From: Streptomyces flaveolus
GTDB taxonomy: Bacteria; Actinomycetota; Actinomycetes; Streptomycetales; Streptomycetaceae
Direction of reading: 5' to 3'
Length of the DNA stretch: 64,000 nucleotides
Assembly (NCBI RefSeq): GCF_000716535.1
Contig: NZ_JNWV01000006.1
Span: 1-64,000, forward strand
Part shown: piece after piece, positions 55,799 to 64,000 of the stretch
How positions within the stretch are numbered: the stretch's first letter is position 1
Layout: every line of letters begins with the position of its first letter
Program-made: the position numbers and the translations under genes
Notes under the pieces: generated by a model
What the model was told of the DNA's origin: nothing
Database searches by the model: none
Seen by the model: only the letters and a program-made list of their open reading frames with translations

Positions 55799-57886
55799 TC
55801 ACAGGCTCAGCTCCGGGTGCAACCGGGCCGGCGTCCACACCTGGTGGCGGCGGGCCGCGAGGGCGGTCAGCGCCAGGGCGCCGGCGGTGAACCCGGCGAG
55901 CACACCGCACGCCAGCCACACCGGACCGAGCCCGCCGCCCGTGATCAGCCGGCGCAGCGCCTCCACGATGTAGCTCATCGGCAGGAACGGGTGGATCGCG
56001 TTGAAGAAGCCCGGGCTGGTCTGGACCGGGTAGGTGCCGCCCGCCGAGGTCAGCTGGAGCATCAGCAGGGCGAGCACGAGGATCCGGCCGGCCGCGCCGA
56101 AGCGGGCGTTCAGCCACTGCACGATCGCCGCGAAACAGGCCGCGACCAGGAACAGGAAGCCGATCGTGCCGGCCGCCCGCAGCATCTGGAGGCCGACCGC
56201 CCAGTGCAGCACGGCCATCAGGGCGGACACCTGGAGCACGCCGACGGCGACCACCGGCAGCCAGCCCGCGAACGCGATCCGCCAGGCGGACGCGCCGGCC
56301 GCGAGGGCGCGCCGGTTCAGCGGCGGGATCAACATGTAGGCCACCATCGCGCCGACCCACAGCGACAGCGGGATGAAGTAGGGGGCGAAACCGGTGCCGT
56401 AGTTCGGCGCCCTGTGCAGGTCGTGGGAGGCCAGCCGGACCGGGTCGGCCATCACGCCGGTGCGCCGGTCGCGGTCCTGCTTGTCGTAGTCCGGGATCTT
56501 CCTCGCGCCCGAGTGCAGCCCGCCGGCGAGCTTCCCGGAGCCGTCGGACAGCTTGTACAGGCCGCCGTTGAGGGTCTCGGCGCCGGACTTCGCGGTGCCG
56601 ATGCCCTTGTCCAGGGTGACCGCGCCGGTGTGCGCGGTGCCCAGTCCGGTGTGCAGCTTCTCGGCGCCGGCGGCGACCTTGTGCGCGCCGGTGTTCAGCT
56701 TGTCGATCTTCTTGACGGCGTCCTCGACGTCCTCGGACAGGTGCGGTGCGCGCTCGGCCAGGGCGTCGGCCTGCTTCTGGAGCGTGCCCAGGTTGTCCCG
56801 CATCGTCTTCAGGTCGCCGTCCTGGTCCGCGATCAGCGTGTTGAGGTCGTCGGCGACGGTGGCCACCTCGGCGGCGGCCGTCCTGGCCCGCTTCAGTTCG
56901 GGGCAGGCCGGGTCGGGGATCGTCGCGCTCTCGCAGCGGTCCTTGTAGACCTCGTCCAGGACGGCGGAGGAGGCGTGCGCGGTCTTCGCGGCGCCCGGCG
57001 CGAGCTTCACCAGCACGTCGAGGTTGTCCTTGACCGCCTTGGCGGAGTCGGAGACCAGCCGGGCGGTGTCCCCGATGGTCTTCTCGTTGCCCTTCAGGAA
57101 CGGGCCCACCTCGGCGTAGACGCCGTCGACCTTGTCGGCGAGCGCCTGGGTACCGTCGGCGACCTGCCGCGAGCCCTCCTGGAGGTCGCCGGCGCCGGTG
57201 TCGAGCTTCTTCAGGCCCTTGGCCAGCTTGCCGCTGCCGTCCTTGGCGTCCTTCAGCCCGTCCGCGAGGTCCTTGGAACCCTTCTCCGCCTTTCCGATCC
57301 CGCTGTTCAGCTTGTCGGCGCCCTGGGCGGCCGTGACGGTCTTGTCGTGGATGTCGGAGAAGGACACGAAGATCTTGTCGAGGAAGCTCCGTGAGGCCTT
57401 GCTGGACGCGGCCGAGCGCACCTCGTTGAAGACCGTGCGGGAGATCTGGCCGACGATGTAGTTGTTCGCGTCGTTGGTGCGCACCCGGAGGGCGCCGGTC
57501 TCGGGGGAGTCGCCCGAACTGGACGCGATCCGGCTGCTGAAGTCGGCCGGCATGGTCAGCGACAGGTAGTAGGTGCCGTTCTCGACGCCCGCGCTGGCCT
57601 CCGCGTCGCTGACCTCGTGCCACTCGAAGGTACGGCTGTCGCGCAGTCCGTCGACGATGTCGTCACCGGCGGTGATCTTCTTCCCGCCCGCCGTGGCGCC
57701 CTTGTCGTCGTTCACCAGGGCCACCGGGATGCGGTCCAGACGGCCGTACGGGTCCCAGAACGACCACAGGTACAGGGCGCCGTAGAGCAGGGGCAGCACG
57801 AGCAGCGCGACGAGGGCGGCCCGGGGGAGCTTCCCGCGCCCGAAGCGCCTCAGCTCAAGCGCGGCCAGCCTCGGTGAGCGCATCAC
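55799..57886 (-). CDS. YhgE/Pip-type membrane protein, ABC-2 transporter-like
   Basis: 695 aa. An N-terminal helix near residues 20-40, a large outer region of about 400 residues with seven-residue helical repeats (KLNSGIGKAEKGSKDLADGL, KKLDTGAGDLQEGSRQVADG), then six C-terminal helices, in the order of YhgE/phage-infection-type proteins fused to an ABC-2 domain. GTG 57886 (or ATG 57883), GGAGGA upstream. It overlaps the ATPase gene by 32 bases and precedes tetR by 47, forming an operon. Family members export or mediate drug or protein secretion; the role here is unproven. Confidence 0.87.
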   Translation of the reverse strand: MMRSPRLAALELRRFGRGKLPRAALVALLVLPLLYGALYLWSFWDPYGRLDRIPVALVNDDKGATAGGKKITAGDDIVDGLRDSRTFEWHEVSDAEASAGVENGTYYLSLTMPADFSSRIASSSGDSPETGALRVRTNDANNYIVGQISRTVFNEVRSAASSKASRSFLDKIFVSFSDIHDKTVTAAQGADKLNSGIGKAEKGSKDLADGLKDAKDGSGKLAKGLKKLDTGAGDLQEGSRQVADGTQALADKVDGVYAEVGPFLKGNEKTIGDTARLVSDSAKAVKDNLDVLVKLAPGAAKTAHASSAVLDEVYKDRCESATIPDPACPELKRARTAAAEVATVADDLNTLIADQDGDLKTMRDNLGTLQKQADALAERAPHLSEDVEDAVKKIDKLNTGAHKVAAGAEKLHTGLGTAHTGAVTLDKGIGTAKSGAETLNGGLYKLSDGSGKLAGGLHSGARKIPDYDKQDRDRRTGVMADPVRLASHDLHRAPNYGTGFAPYFIPLSLWVGAMVAYMLIPPLNRRALAAGASAWRIAFAGWLPVVAVGVLQVSALMAVLHWAVGLQMLRAAGTIGFLFLVAACFAAIVQWLNARFGAAGRILVLALLMLQLTSAGGTYPVQTSPGFFNAIHPFLPMSYIVEALRRLITGGGLGPVWLACGVLAGFTAGALALTALAARRHQVWTPARLHPELSL

Positions 57887-58682
57887 CGGCGTCCTCCTTC
57901 TTCGGCGCGGCGTTCTCCGGCGCGGCGTTCTCCGGTTCGGCGTTCTCCGGTTCGGTCCTCCGCGGTGCGGTGAGCACGGTGACGCAGTCCGCGGGAGCGG
58001 TGCGGCACACGGCCACGACCGTCGTGCCCGCGCGCGTGAGCGACCGCAACAGGGCCCAGATCTCCGTTCGTTCGGCGTCCGAGAGCTTCATGTCGACGTC
58101 GTCCACGCCGAGCAGCCGGGGCCGGCCGAGCAGGGCCAGCGCGAGGGACAGGCGCAGCTCCTGCGGCCGTTCCAGGTCGCGTACGGCCGTCCGGGAGCCC
58201 TTCGGGAGCGTCTTCAGGTCGAGGCCGGCGGCGGCCAGGGCCGCGTCGACCCGCAGCCTCGCCTCGTACGCGCGCTGGGCGCGCGGGCGCAGCACCTGGC
58301 GCAGGGAGTCGCCGAACCGGCTTTGCAGCAGGGCGCGTTCGCGCAGGTGCTCGCCGACCGTGAGGGCCGGCTCCAGGTCGGTCACGCCGGTCACGTTGAC
58401 CACCGCGCTGACCCGGCGCAGGGCAGCCATCTGGCGCGGGAGTTTGAACCCGGCGACGGTGGCCACTCCTTCGGTGGGCTTCATCCGCCCCGTGAGCGCG
58501 AGCAGCAGAGACGTGCGGCCGGAGCCGGACGGTCCCTCGACCGCGATCAGCGAGCCGGGCGCCGCGTCCAGGGTGACCCCGCGGAAGGCCCACCCCCGCG
58601 GCCCCTTGAGCCCGAGCGCCTCGGCGCTGACGTCGGCGCCGACGGTTCCGTCCGCGCCGAGCGTTCCGTGTGCGTCGTCCAC
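57855..58682 (-). CDS. ABC-type ATPase with degenerate Walker motifs
   Basis: 275 aa from GTG 58682, GGGGGG upstream. ABC-like Walker A is GPSGSGRTS with Arg56 instead of Lys; the signature region is LERPQELRLSLALALLG; Walker B LLGVDDVD has Asp in place of the catalytic Glu. So weak or no ATP hydrolysis is likely. The tail has an ENAEPENAAPENAAPKK repeat. Pairs with the YhgE-like protein next to it. Confidence 0.8.
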   Translation of the reverse strand: MDDAHGTLGADGTVGADVSAEALGLKGPRGWAFRGVTLDAAPGSLIAVEGPSGSGRTSLLLALTGRMKPTEGVATVAGFKLPRQMAALRRVSAVVNVTGVTDLEPALTVGEHLRERALLQSRFGDSLRQVLRPRAQRAYEARLRVDAALAAAGLDLKTLPKGSRTAVRDLERPQELRLSLALALLGRPRLLGVDDVDMKLSDAERTEIWALLRSLTRAGTTVVAVCRTAPADCVTVLTAPRRTEPENAEPENAAPENAAPKKEDAGDALTEAGRA

Positions 58683-58713
58683 AAGCCCCCCTGCCGGCGT
58701 AGGCCGTATTTGA

Positions 58714-58727
58714 ACTGACTGGTCAGT
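58714..58727. promoter_or_regulatory. TetR-type operator
   Basis: ACTGAC-TG-GTCAGT inverted repeat 32-45 bases upstream of the ATPase start, overlapping a TTGCAC-like -35 on the minus strand. Probably the binding site of the TetR protein encoded at the end of the operon. Confidence 0.7.
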
Positions 58728-58850
58728 GCAAAAATACGCCCGAACCTACGATCGAGGCAAAAGCCCAGGTCAGAACGGATTGTCAGTGGCATACCGCACG
58801 ATGGGCACATACGGCATTCGTGCCGTCACCCAGACGACAGGAGGTTCGTC

Positions 58851-59462
58851 ATGGCCCACTCGTCCGCAGCCGCCGCCCGTCGGCGCCGCGCCACCGGCCC
58901 TGCCCCCTCACTGACCGGCCCGGCGAGCGACGTGCACCCCGTGCTCCGCCGGGCCACGGCCCCGCCCGCCGCCCTCGACCTGCTCGCCCAGGCGCGTGCC
59001 GGACTGGAGGAGGCCACCGTGCTGGACACGCCGAACGAGCGCTACGCGACGGCCCACCTCGCCGCCCTGCGCACCGCCGCCGCCGTGCTCGCCGCCCGGG
59101 GCCGGCCCGAGACCACCCCGCGCCGCCGGCCCCGGATCCGCAGCGCCTGGGAAGTGCTGCCCGAGATCGCACCGGAGCTGACCGAGTGGAGCGCGCTGTT
59201 CGCCTCCGGGGCCGCGCGCCGCGCCCGGGCCGAGGCGGGCATCCAGGGAGCGGCCGGGCAGCGGGACGCCGACGACCTGATACGCGACGTGGAGATGTTC
59301 CTCCGCATCGTGGAGCGGATGCTGGTCCTCCAGCCGGTCCTGCCCCAGCCCCGCCAGGACCCCGCCGGCGCCACCGACGCCGTCGACGGCGGCACCAGCC
59401 CCGGCGGGGACGGCCCGAGGAGGGGAGGCGGTCCGGCGGGCGGTCTGCCGGACGCGGGCTGA
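58851..59462 (+). CDS. SAV_6107-family HEPN-domain protein
   Basis: 203 aa from ATG 58851. The helical region from about residue 40 to 160 (DLLAQARAGLEEATVLDTPN, RYATAHLAALRTAAAVLAAR, DLIRDVEMFLRIVERML) fits the actinobacterial SAV_6107 HEPN family. HEPN domains are often RNases or RNA-binding partners of toxin systems; the RX4-6H motif of active HEPN RNases is not evident to me. N- and C-termini are low-complexity. Divergent from the ABC operon. Confidence 0.82.
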   Translation: MAHSSAAAARRRRATGPAPSLTGPASDVHPVLRRATAPPAALDLLAQARAGLEEATVLDTPNERYATAHLAALRTAAAVLAARGRPETTPRRRPRIRSAWEVLPEIAPELTEWSALFASGAARRARAEAGIQGAAGQRDADDLIRDVEMFLRIVERMLVLQPVLPQPRQDPAGATDAVDGGTSPGGDGPRRGGGPAGGLPDAG

Positions 59463-59618
59463 GAGGCGGAGGTCCTCGCCACGGACGGGCGGGGCCGCGC
59501 CACGGACCACCCGCCGGGGAGGCGCGCGTGGTCGGCGCCGTCGCGGTGACCAGGCGCGGCGTGGAGGCAATAGGGTGGACATCGCCTGAAGTCCCGCCCC
59601 GCCGAGGAGTCAACTGCC

Positions 59619-60443
59619 GTGTCGGACCCGATGCGCCCGCCCGTCTCCCACCACCCCCAGACGACGTCGCTGCGCTCCGACCCCTCCCGTCCTCGCGCCT
59701 CTCTCCGTACGGCCGTGGTCTGGGAGGTGCTGCAGGACGCCCTCGACCGCCGGGTCAAGGCCACGGGCCGGGACTCGCTGGACGTCCTGGACACCGGAGG
59801 CGGCAGCGGCAGGTTCGCCGTGCCCCTCGCCCGCCTCGGCCACCGCGTCACCGTGGTCGACCCCAGCCCCAACGCCCTGTTCGCACTGGAGCGGCGCGCC
59901 GCCGAGGCCGGCGTCGCCGAGCGGGTCAAGGGCGTCCAGGGCGACGTGCACGGGCTGTTCGACGTGGTCGAGCGCGGCGGCTACGACGCCGTCCTGTGCC
60001 ACGGCGTCCTGGAGTACGTGGACGACCCGGCCGAGGGCATCCGCAACGCGGTCGCCGCGCTGCGCCCCGAGGGCGTCCTCAGCCTGCTCGCGGCCGGCCT
60101 CGGCGGCGCGGTGCTCGCCCGCGCCCTGGCCGGCCACTTCACCGAGGCCCGGCAGGCGCTCCAGGACCCCGACGGCCGCTGGGGCGCCGGCGACCCGATG
60201 CCCCGCCGCTTCACCGCCGAGCAGCTCACCGCGCTGGTCGAGGGCGCGGGCCTGCGGGTCGGCGCGGTGCACGGCGTGCGCGTCTTCGCCGACCTGGTGC
60301 CCGGAGTCCTCGTGGACACCGAGCCCGGTGCCCTCGACGCCCTGCTGCAGCTGGAGGCCGCGGCGGCCGAGCTGCCCGCCTTCCACTCCGTCGCCACCCA
60401 GCTCCATGTGCTCGGGGAGACCACGCGTACTCGCGAGGTCTGA
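59619..60443 (+). CDS. SAM-dependent methyltransferase
   Basis: 274 aa from GTG 59619. Class I fold: motif I VLDTGGGSGRFAVPLARLG, acidic VTVVDPSP, motif post-I YDAVLCHGVLEYVDDPAEGI. Cytosolic, substrate unknown. Alone between HEPN and DUF3040 genes on the same strand. Confidence 0.88.
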   Translation: MSDPMRPPVSHHPQTTSLRSDPSRPRASLRTAVVWEVLQDALDRRVKATGRDSLDVLDTGGGSGRFAVPLARLGHRVTVVDPSPNALFALERRAAEAGVAERVKGVQGDVHGLFDVVERGGYDAVLCHGVLEYVDDPAEGIRNAVAALRPEGVLSLLAAGLGGAVLARALAGHFTEARQALQDPDGRWGAGDPMPRRFTAEQLTALVEGAGLRVGAVHGVRVFADLVPGVLVDTEPGALDALLQLEAAAAELPAFHSVATQLHVLGETTRTREV

Positions 60444-60757
60444 GATCACGATTGGCACGGGCGCGCATCCCGGGACCGGGGCGCACTGCCGGGACGAGCC
60501 CCTGATCAGCGCCTCGGCCGCAGATGGAGTACGCCACAAGCCCCCCGATCGAGGGGTTTGCGCCGTATGATCGAGGTACACCGTCCGGCATGACGGGTCG
60601 GCCGCCGGGGAATGGAAGCCTCAGCGAGTCGGATGGCCATGACGGGCTCCGGTTGGCCAATTGGCGTAGAGGGGCGGGTTTCACGGGGGCGATTCCCTGC
60701 CTATCCTGAAGGGACCCCCCGGGTCGCCCCCGGCGACTGCACGATGAGGAGGACTCC
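60444..60757. other. Intergenic region upstream of the DUF3040 gene
   Basis: 314 bases without a gene. It holds a short CCCCGATCGAGGGG hairpin (60543-60556) and a TTGGCCAA palindrome, likely promoter or operator material; no known box. Confidence 0.5.
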
Positions 60758-61141
60758 GTGCCGCTCTCTGAGCACGAGCAGCGAATGCTTGAGCAGATGG
60801 AGCGAGCGCTGTACGCCGAAGACCCCAAGTTCGCGTCGGCGCTTGAGGGAAACGGGCTGCGGACGTACACCCGGCGGCGGGTCTACCAGGCGGTCGCAGG
60901 CTTCCTCGCGGGTATCGCGCTCCTCATGGCCGGAATGGTCGCGCAGCTGATCTGGGTCAGCGTGGTGGGTTTCCTCGTCATGCTGGGCTGTGCCGTGCTC
61001 GCCGTCACCGGCTGGCGCAAGGCACCGAAGCCGGGTGAGCAGCCCCCGGGCACCCCGCAGCGCCAGGGGCGGCCGAAGCGCTCCGTGATGGACCGGATCG
61101 AGCAGCGCTGGCAGCGCCGCCGGGACGAACAGGGTCACTGA
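60758..61141 (+). CDS. DUF3040 membrane protein
   Basis: 127 aa from GTG 60758 with GAGGAGG upstream. N-terminal LSEHEQRMLEQMERALYAED is the DUF3040 hallmark, followed by two helices (about 45-85) and a basic tail. In Streptomyces this gene lies beside the cell-division cluster; the function is unknown. Followed by a strong terminator. Confidence 0.9.
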   Translation: MPLSEHEQRMLEQMERALYAEDPKFASALEGNGLRTYTRRRVYQAVAGFLAGIALLMAGMVAQLIWVSVVGFLVMLGCAVLAVTGWRKAPKPGEQPPGTPQRQGRPKRSVMDRIEQRWQRRRDEQGH

Positions 61142-61180
61142 CGGCTCGGCGCCTCCGCGGCGCCGGACCAGCAGACATAC

Positions 61181-61216
61181 GTGAGGGGCGGCCACCAGCC
61201 GGTGGCCGCCCCTCAC
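61181..61216. terminator. Bidirectional terminator between DUF3040 and transglutaminase genes
   Basis: Perfect 16-bp stem GTGAGGGGCGGCCACC (61181-61196) with 61201-61216, 4-nt loop AGCC; serves convergent genes. Confidence 0.85.
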
Positions 61217-61268
61217 GCGTGCTCAGCCGCCCTCGCGGCGGCGCTCAGCCGCCCCACACGGCGCGCCG

Positions 61269-61455
61269 GCCGCGGCGCGCCCGTTCCGCCCGCCGCCGTG
61301 CCGCGTGCGTCTACCTGCGCTGCCGTGCCGCGTGCTTCAGGCCCGCTGCCAGGCCGTGTGCGTTCATGCTCGCTGCCGCGCGGCGTATGTCCACCTGCGC
61401 AGCCGCGCCGCGCCCGTTCACCCGCGCTGCCGTGCCGCGCGCGGTCAGCCCCGCT
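61269..61455. repeat. Degenerate 27-nt tandem repeat at the end of the transglutaminase gene
   Basis: Seven units of GCCGTGCCGCGTGCGTCTAC-type sequence starting at 61269, 61295, 61322, 61348, 61375, 61402 and 61429 (26 or 27 nt each). The gene's stop at 61445 lies in the last unit; the rest is downstream of it. Confidence 0.75.
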
Positions 61456-63826
61456 GTCCGGACGGCCGGCGCAGCGTCGGGCGGGCCGCCGCGGCCCGGG
61501 TCCGCAGGGCCGACCAGCGGGCCGACACCGTCCACAGCACCCGGACCGACGAGCGGGGCAGGAACAGTGCCCGCAGCCGCGTCCCGGTGCTCACCGTGGC
61601 CCGCAGCCCCTCGATCACCCGGCGCACGTCCTGTGCCGTCCCCGCCGCCGGGCGCGGCCGGGGCGCGTAGAGCACCTGCTCCACCGCGTCGGCCACCCGG
61701 TGCACGGCGGCCCCGGTCGCCGGATCGAGATGGCCGAGCCGGACGATCCGTTCGGCGGCCTTGCGCGGAGTCAGCGACTCGTCCGGCGTGATGCCGTGGT
61801 CCCAGGCGCTGTCGGTCAGCTCCTGCCAGGCCGCCAGGGTGTGCGCCGCCGTGCCCTGAGCCGTCCGGGCGTGCCCGCCCAGCCGGCGCCCGCGCATCCG
61901 CTCCCGCCACAGCAGCGGTGACAGCGGCACCGCCAGGACCAGCAGCGCGCCCAGCCCGATCAGCGGCCACCACCACCAGCCGTCGCCGCCGTCCTCCTGG
62001 TGCGCGATCGCCGCCGCGGACGGGCTGCCGCAGGCCTGGAGCTTGCGCAGCTCCCCGGCGCAGCTCTCGCTCGGCGACGCCGCCGCCGAAGGCGCCGAGG
62101 ACGCGCCCTTGGACGGCAGCGCCTCCTCCGGCACCGAGCTGCCGGGCGTGTCCGACTGGGTGTACGACGGCGTGGTGCCCCGGGTGGGCGTCGGCTCGAA
62201 GCGGGTCCAGCCCACGCCCTCGAAGTACAGCTCGGGCCACGCGTGCGCGTCCTTCTGGTTCACCGCGACCGTGCCGTCGGCCTGCGGGGTGCCGGGCGCG
62301 AAGCCCACCGCGACCCGGGCCGGGATGCCGAGGGTGCGGGCCATCGCGGCCATAGCGAAGGAGAAGTGGACGCAGAAGCCCTGTTTCTTCTTCAGGAAGT
62401 TCGCTATGGCCCCGGAACCGCGGCCCACCTGCACCGAGGTGTCGTACTGGAAGCCCCCGGTGACCGCGAACCAGTCCTGGAGCTTGACGGCTTCCTCGTA
62501 GTGACTGCTCGCGCCCGCCGTGATCTCCTGCGCGGTGCGGGCCACCACCTTCGGCAGCGAGGACGGCACCTTGGTGTACTCGCGCCTCAGGGCGGCCGGC
62601 GGCTGCGGCGCGGCGGCGAGCTGCTCCGCCGTCGGCTGCACGTCCAGGCTGGTCACCTGGTAGGTCTCGCCGCGCGTGGTCTGGCCGCGGTCGCCGACGA
62701 GGGTCATCCCGACGGGCTCGTACCGCCACCGGCCGCTGATCTTGACATCGCTCGGCGGGTAGGGCATCGGCAGCCAGTCCTGCGCGTACCAGTCCGCCGC
62801 GGTGACGGTCGTCGTCACCTTGCCGCGCGTGACGTCCGAACCCAGGCCGATGGGTGTGGGGAGCTTGTCCGGCACGCCGACGATGTGCCGTTGGGCCGGC
62901 TTCCAGGTGGTCCCGTCGAAGTCGTCCAGGGAGACGATCCGCAGATACAGGTCGGAGATGTCGTTCGTGTCCGTCCGCAGCGTCAGCACCTGGCGGTCGT
63001 CGTTCGTGTTCAGGTTGTCCCGCAGCGACACCAGTGGGTTGACCGCGGAGATCGTGCCCCCGCTGCCGTTGCCCACCCCCACGCCGGTGCCCGCCGCGTC
63101 CAGCAGGCCGCCGTCGATCGTGGGCAGGGCGAGCGGCACCACCACGGCCACGCCGAGCGCGACCGCGCCGATCCGGCGCCCGGTGCGCACCGGTGCCACG
63201 GCGCCCTCCGGGCCGCCCGGCGTACGGGGCGCGCCGCCGAAGACCCGGCCCCACTGGGCGAGCCGGTCCCGGCCCTCCGCGAGCAGCAGCATCAGATAGC
63301 CGGCCGCCGCCACCAGGAACCACAGCCAGCCCGCGCCGCCGCCGGACAGGCCCGCGGCCACCGAGTACAGCGCGAGCAGCGGCAGCCCTGCCGGGGCCGC
63401 GCTGCGGAGCGTCACCGCGAGCGTGTCCACCAGCAGGCCGATCACCAGCGCACCGCCGATCAGCATCAGCTTGATGCCGTCGGTGACCGGCGCCGGCGTC
63501 GCGTACCGGCTGACGTCGTCCGTGCCCTGCTGGAGCAGGTCGGCGAAGTACCGGAAGGTGTCCGGGCCGGGGATCAGGCCGATGAGCGCGTGCCCCCGGG
63601 CGAAGACCAGGGTGAGCAGCATCAGGGTGACCAGCGCCTGCGCCGCGACGGTCAGCGTCCGGCCCAGCGGCACCCGCCGGGCCGCCGCGCCCACCCCGGT
63701 CTGGATGGCCACCAGCGGGACCAGTTGCAGCAGCCAGGTCGGCTCGGTGACCAGCGGCAGCAGCGCGCAGGAGGTCATCAGGGTGGCCGCCGCCGCGCAC
63801 AGTGCCAGTCGTGCCCGCCCGCTCAT
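61445..63826 (-). CDS. Transglutaminase-like membrane protein (DUF3488/TgpA type)
   Basis: 793 aa from ATG 63826. About six helices in residues 8-230, an outer region, then the transglutaminase core with Cys485 in GFCVHFSFAMAAMARTLGIP and His528 in DAHAWPEL; the third residue, usually Asp in FDPT, is Glu (FEPT). A further helix (WWWWPLIGLGALLVLA) and a C-terminal DUF4129-like region complete the TgpA plan. Substrate unknown. The start overlaps the stop of the upstream DUF58 gene (ATGA), so they are coupled; a MoxR ATPase gene is expected beyond. Confidence 0.88.
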   Translation of the reverse strand: MSGRARLALCAAAATLMTSCALLPLVTEPTWLLQLVPLVAIQTGVGAAARRVPLGRTLTVAAQALVTLMLLTLVFARGHALIGLIPGPDTFRYFADLLQQGTDDVSRYATPAPVTDGIKLMLIGGALVIGLLVDTLAVTLRSAAPAGLPLLALYSVAAGLSGGGAGWLWFLVAAAGYLMLLLAEGRDRLAQWGRVFGGAPRTPGGPEGAVAPVRTGRRIGAVALGVAVVVPLALPTIDGGLLDAAGTGVGVGNGSGGTISAVNPLVSLRDNLNTNDDRQVLTLRTDTNDISDLYLRIVSLDDFDGTTWKPAQRHIVGVPDKLPTPIGLGSDVTRGKVTTTVTAADWYAQDWLPMPYPPSDVKISGRWRYEPVGMTLVGDRGQTTRGETYQVTSLDVQPTAEQLAAAPQPPAALRREYTKVPSSLPKVVARTAQEITAGASSHYEEAVKLQDWFAVTGGFQYDTSVQVGRGSGAIANFLKKKQGFCVHFSFAMAAMARTLGIPARVAVGFAPGTPQADGTVAVNQKDAHAWPELYFEGVGWTRFEPTPTRGTTPSYTQSDTPGSSVPEEALPSKGASSAPSAAASPSESCAGELRKLQACGSPSAAAIAHQEDGGDGWWWWPLIGLGALLVLAVPLSPLLWRERMRGRRLGGHARTAQGTAAHTLAAWQELTDSAWDHGITPDESLTPRKAAERIVRLGHLDPATGAAVHRVADAVEQVLYAPRPRPAAGTAQDVRRVIEGLRATVSTGTRLRALFLPRSSVRVLWTVSARWSALRTRAAAARPTLRRPSGQRG

Positions 63827-64000
63827 CCCCGCGCCTCCCCGGTCACGGCGGCCAGGCCGGAGCGTTCCTGGTCCGCCTGCTGCCACAGTTCGTCCAGCGA
63901 GGCGCCGCGCGGCACGCTCAGCGCCGTCCAGCCCGCCTCGCGCAGCATCCGCAGCCGCTCCCCGTGCCGGTCGTCCGGTCGGGGCACGTCGGTCGACTCC
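63823..64000 (-). CDS. DUF58-domain protein, C-terminal end (partial)
   Basis: Last 58 residues, reading ...MLREAGWTALSVPRGASLDE...; runs off the window edge. The stop overlaps the transglutaminase start by 4 bases. The C-terminal pattern GWTALSVPRGASLDELW is that of the DUF58 (von Willebrand-like) proteins that accompany MoxR and transglutaminase genes. Confidence 0.75.
   Translation of the reverse strand, partial: ESTDVPRPDDRHGERLRMLREAGWTALSVPRGASLDELWQQADQERSGLAAVTGEARG

Noticed and set aside
54072..57623. 1183-codon open frame on the minus strand
   Set aside because: Runs in the wrong frame through the YhgE-like gene, then passes through tetR and on through the non-coding array; only the TetR part is protein-like.

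Overview
The window is a stretch of a high-GC actinomycete chromosome, almost certainly a Streptomyces. The evidence is GC-rich third codon positions, many GTG starts, and a gene order I recognise from Streptomyces: ctaD-ctaF / ctaE-qcrCAB / trpD, then glucokinase, macS-macR, pfkA, the fused anthranilate synthase, class II DAHP synthase, bfd-bfr, thiOSG, metF, and finally DUF3040, transglutaminase and DUF58 genes on the approach to the cell-division cluster. It is core chromosome. I see no tRNA, rRNA, CRISPR, prophage, insertion sequence or secondary-metabolite cluster.

Layout. 1-7.3 kb: respiratory module (cytochrome aa3 oxidase subunits, bc1 complex) with an L,D-transpeptidase and an antisense receiver-like gene between its two halves. 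7.4-12.8 kb: trpD, a SAM riboswitch with a cysteine-desulfurase-like enzyme, and a Ser/Thr kinase with a repeat linker and beta-propeller. 12.8-19.3 kb: stand-alone RAM domain, rhomboid protease, small zinc-ribbon protein, NYN protein, two NlpC/P60 hydrolases and a peptidase-like lipoprotein. 19.3-25.9 kb: mannosyltransferases, cholesterol oxidase and a broken fadD. 26-31 kb: metallophosphoesterase, SRPBCC protein, ArsA-like ATPase, small acidic protein, glucokinase and EEP hydrolase. 31-36.4 kb: membrane protein, esterase, acyltransferase, MacSR and phosphofructokinase. 36.4-39.9 kb: aromatic amino acid entry (trpEG with a Trp-Trp-Trp leader and attenuator, divergent from aroH). 40-43.1 kb: iron storage, a molybdopterin enzyme, a copper-box-linked DUF4396 protein and endonuclease IV. 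43.2-51.4 kb: PASTA kinase, thiamine synthesis under a TPP riboswitch, and metF. 51.4-58.7 kb: Tyr/Gln/Gly-rich membrane protein, FAD oxidoreductase, DUF4126 protein, and a TetR / YhgE-like / ABC ATPase unit. 58.8-64 kb: HEPN protein, methyltransferase, DUF3040, transglutaminase and the end of a DUF58 gene.

Regulation is unusually readable: a SAM riboswitch, a TPP riboswitch, a trp attenuator, an iron box, a CsoR-like copper box, a TetR-type operator and several strong hairpin terminators.

Three genes (ctaD, fadD, the TetR gene) are frameshifted. ctaD has an out-of-frame internal deletion, fadD a 40-nt palindromic insertion with a G8 run, and the tetR gene a 1-2 nt slip. These are either real decay or assembly errors and should be checked before any biological reading. 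The least explained parts are the copper-box/His-rich DUF4396 unit, the ArsA-like ATPase that has lost both P-loop lysines, and the membrane-anchored prion-like protein after metF.
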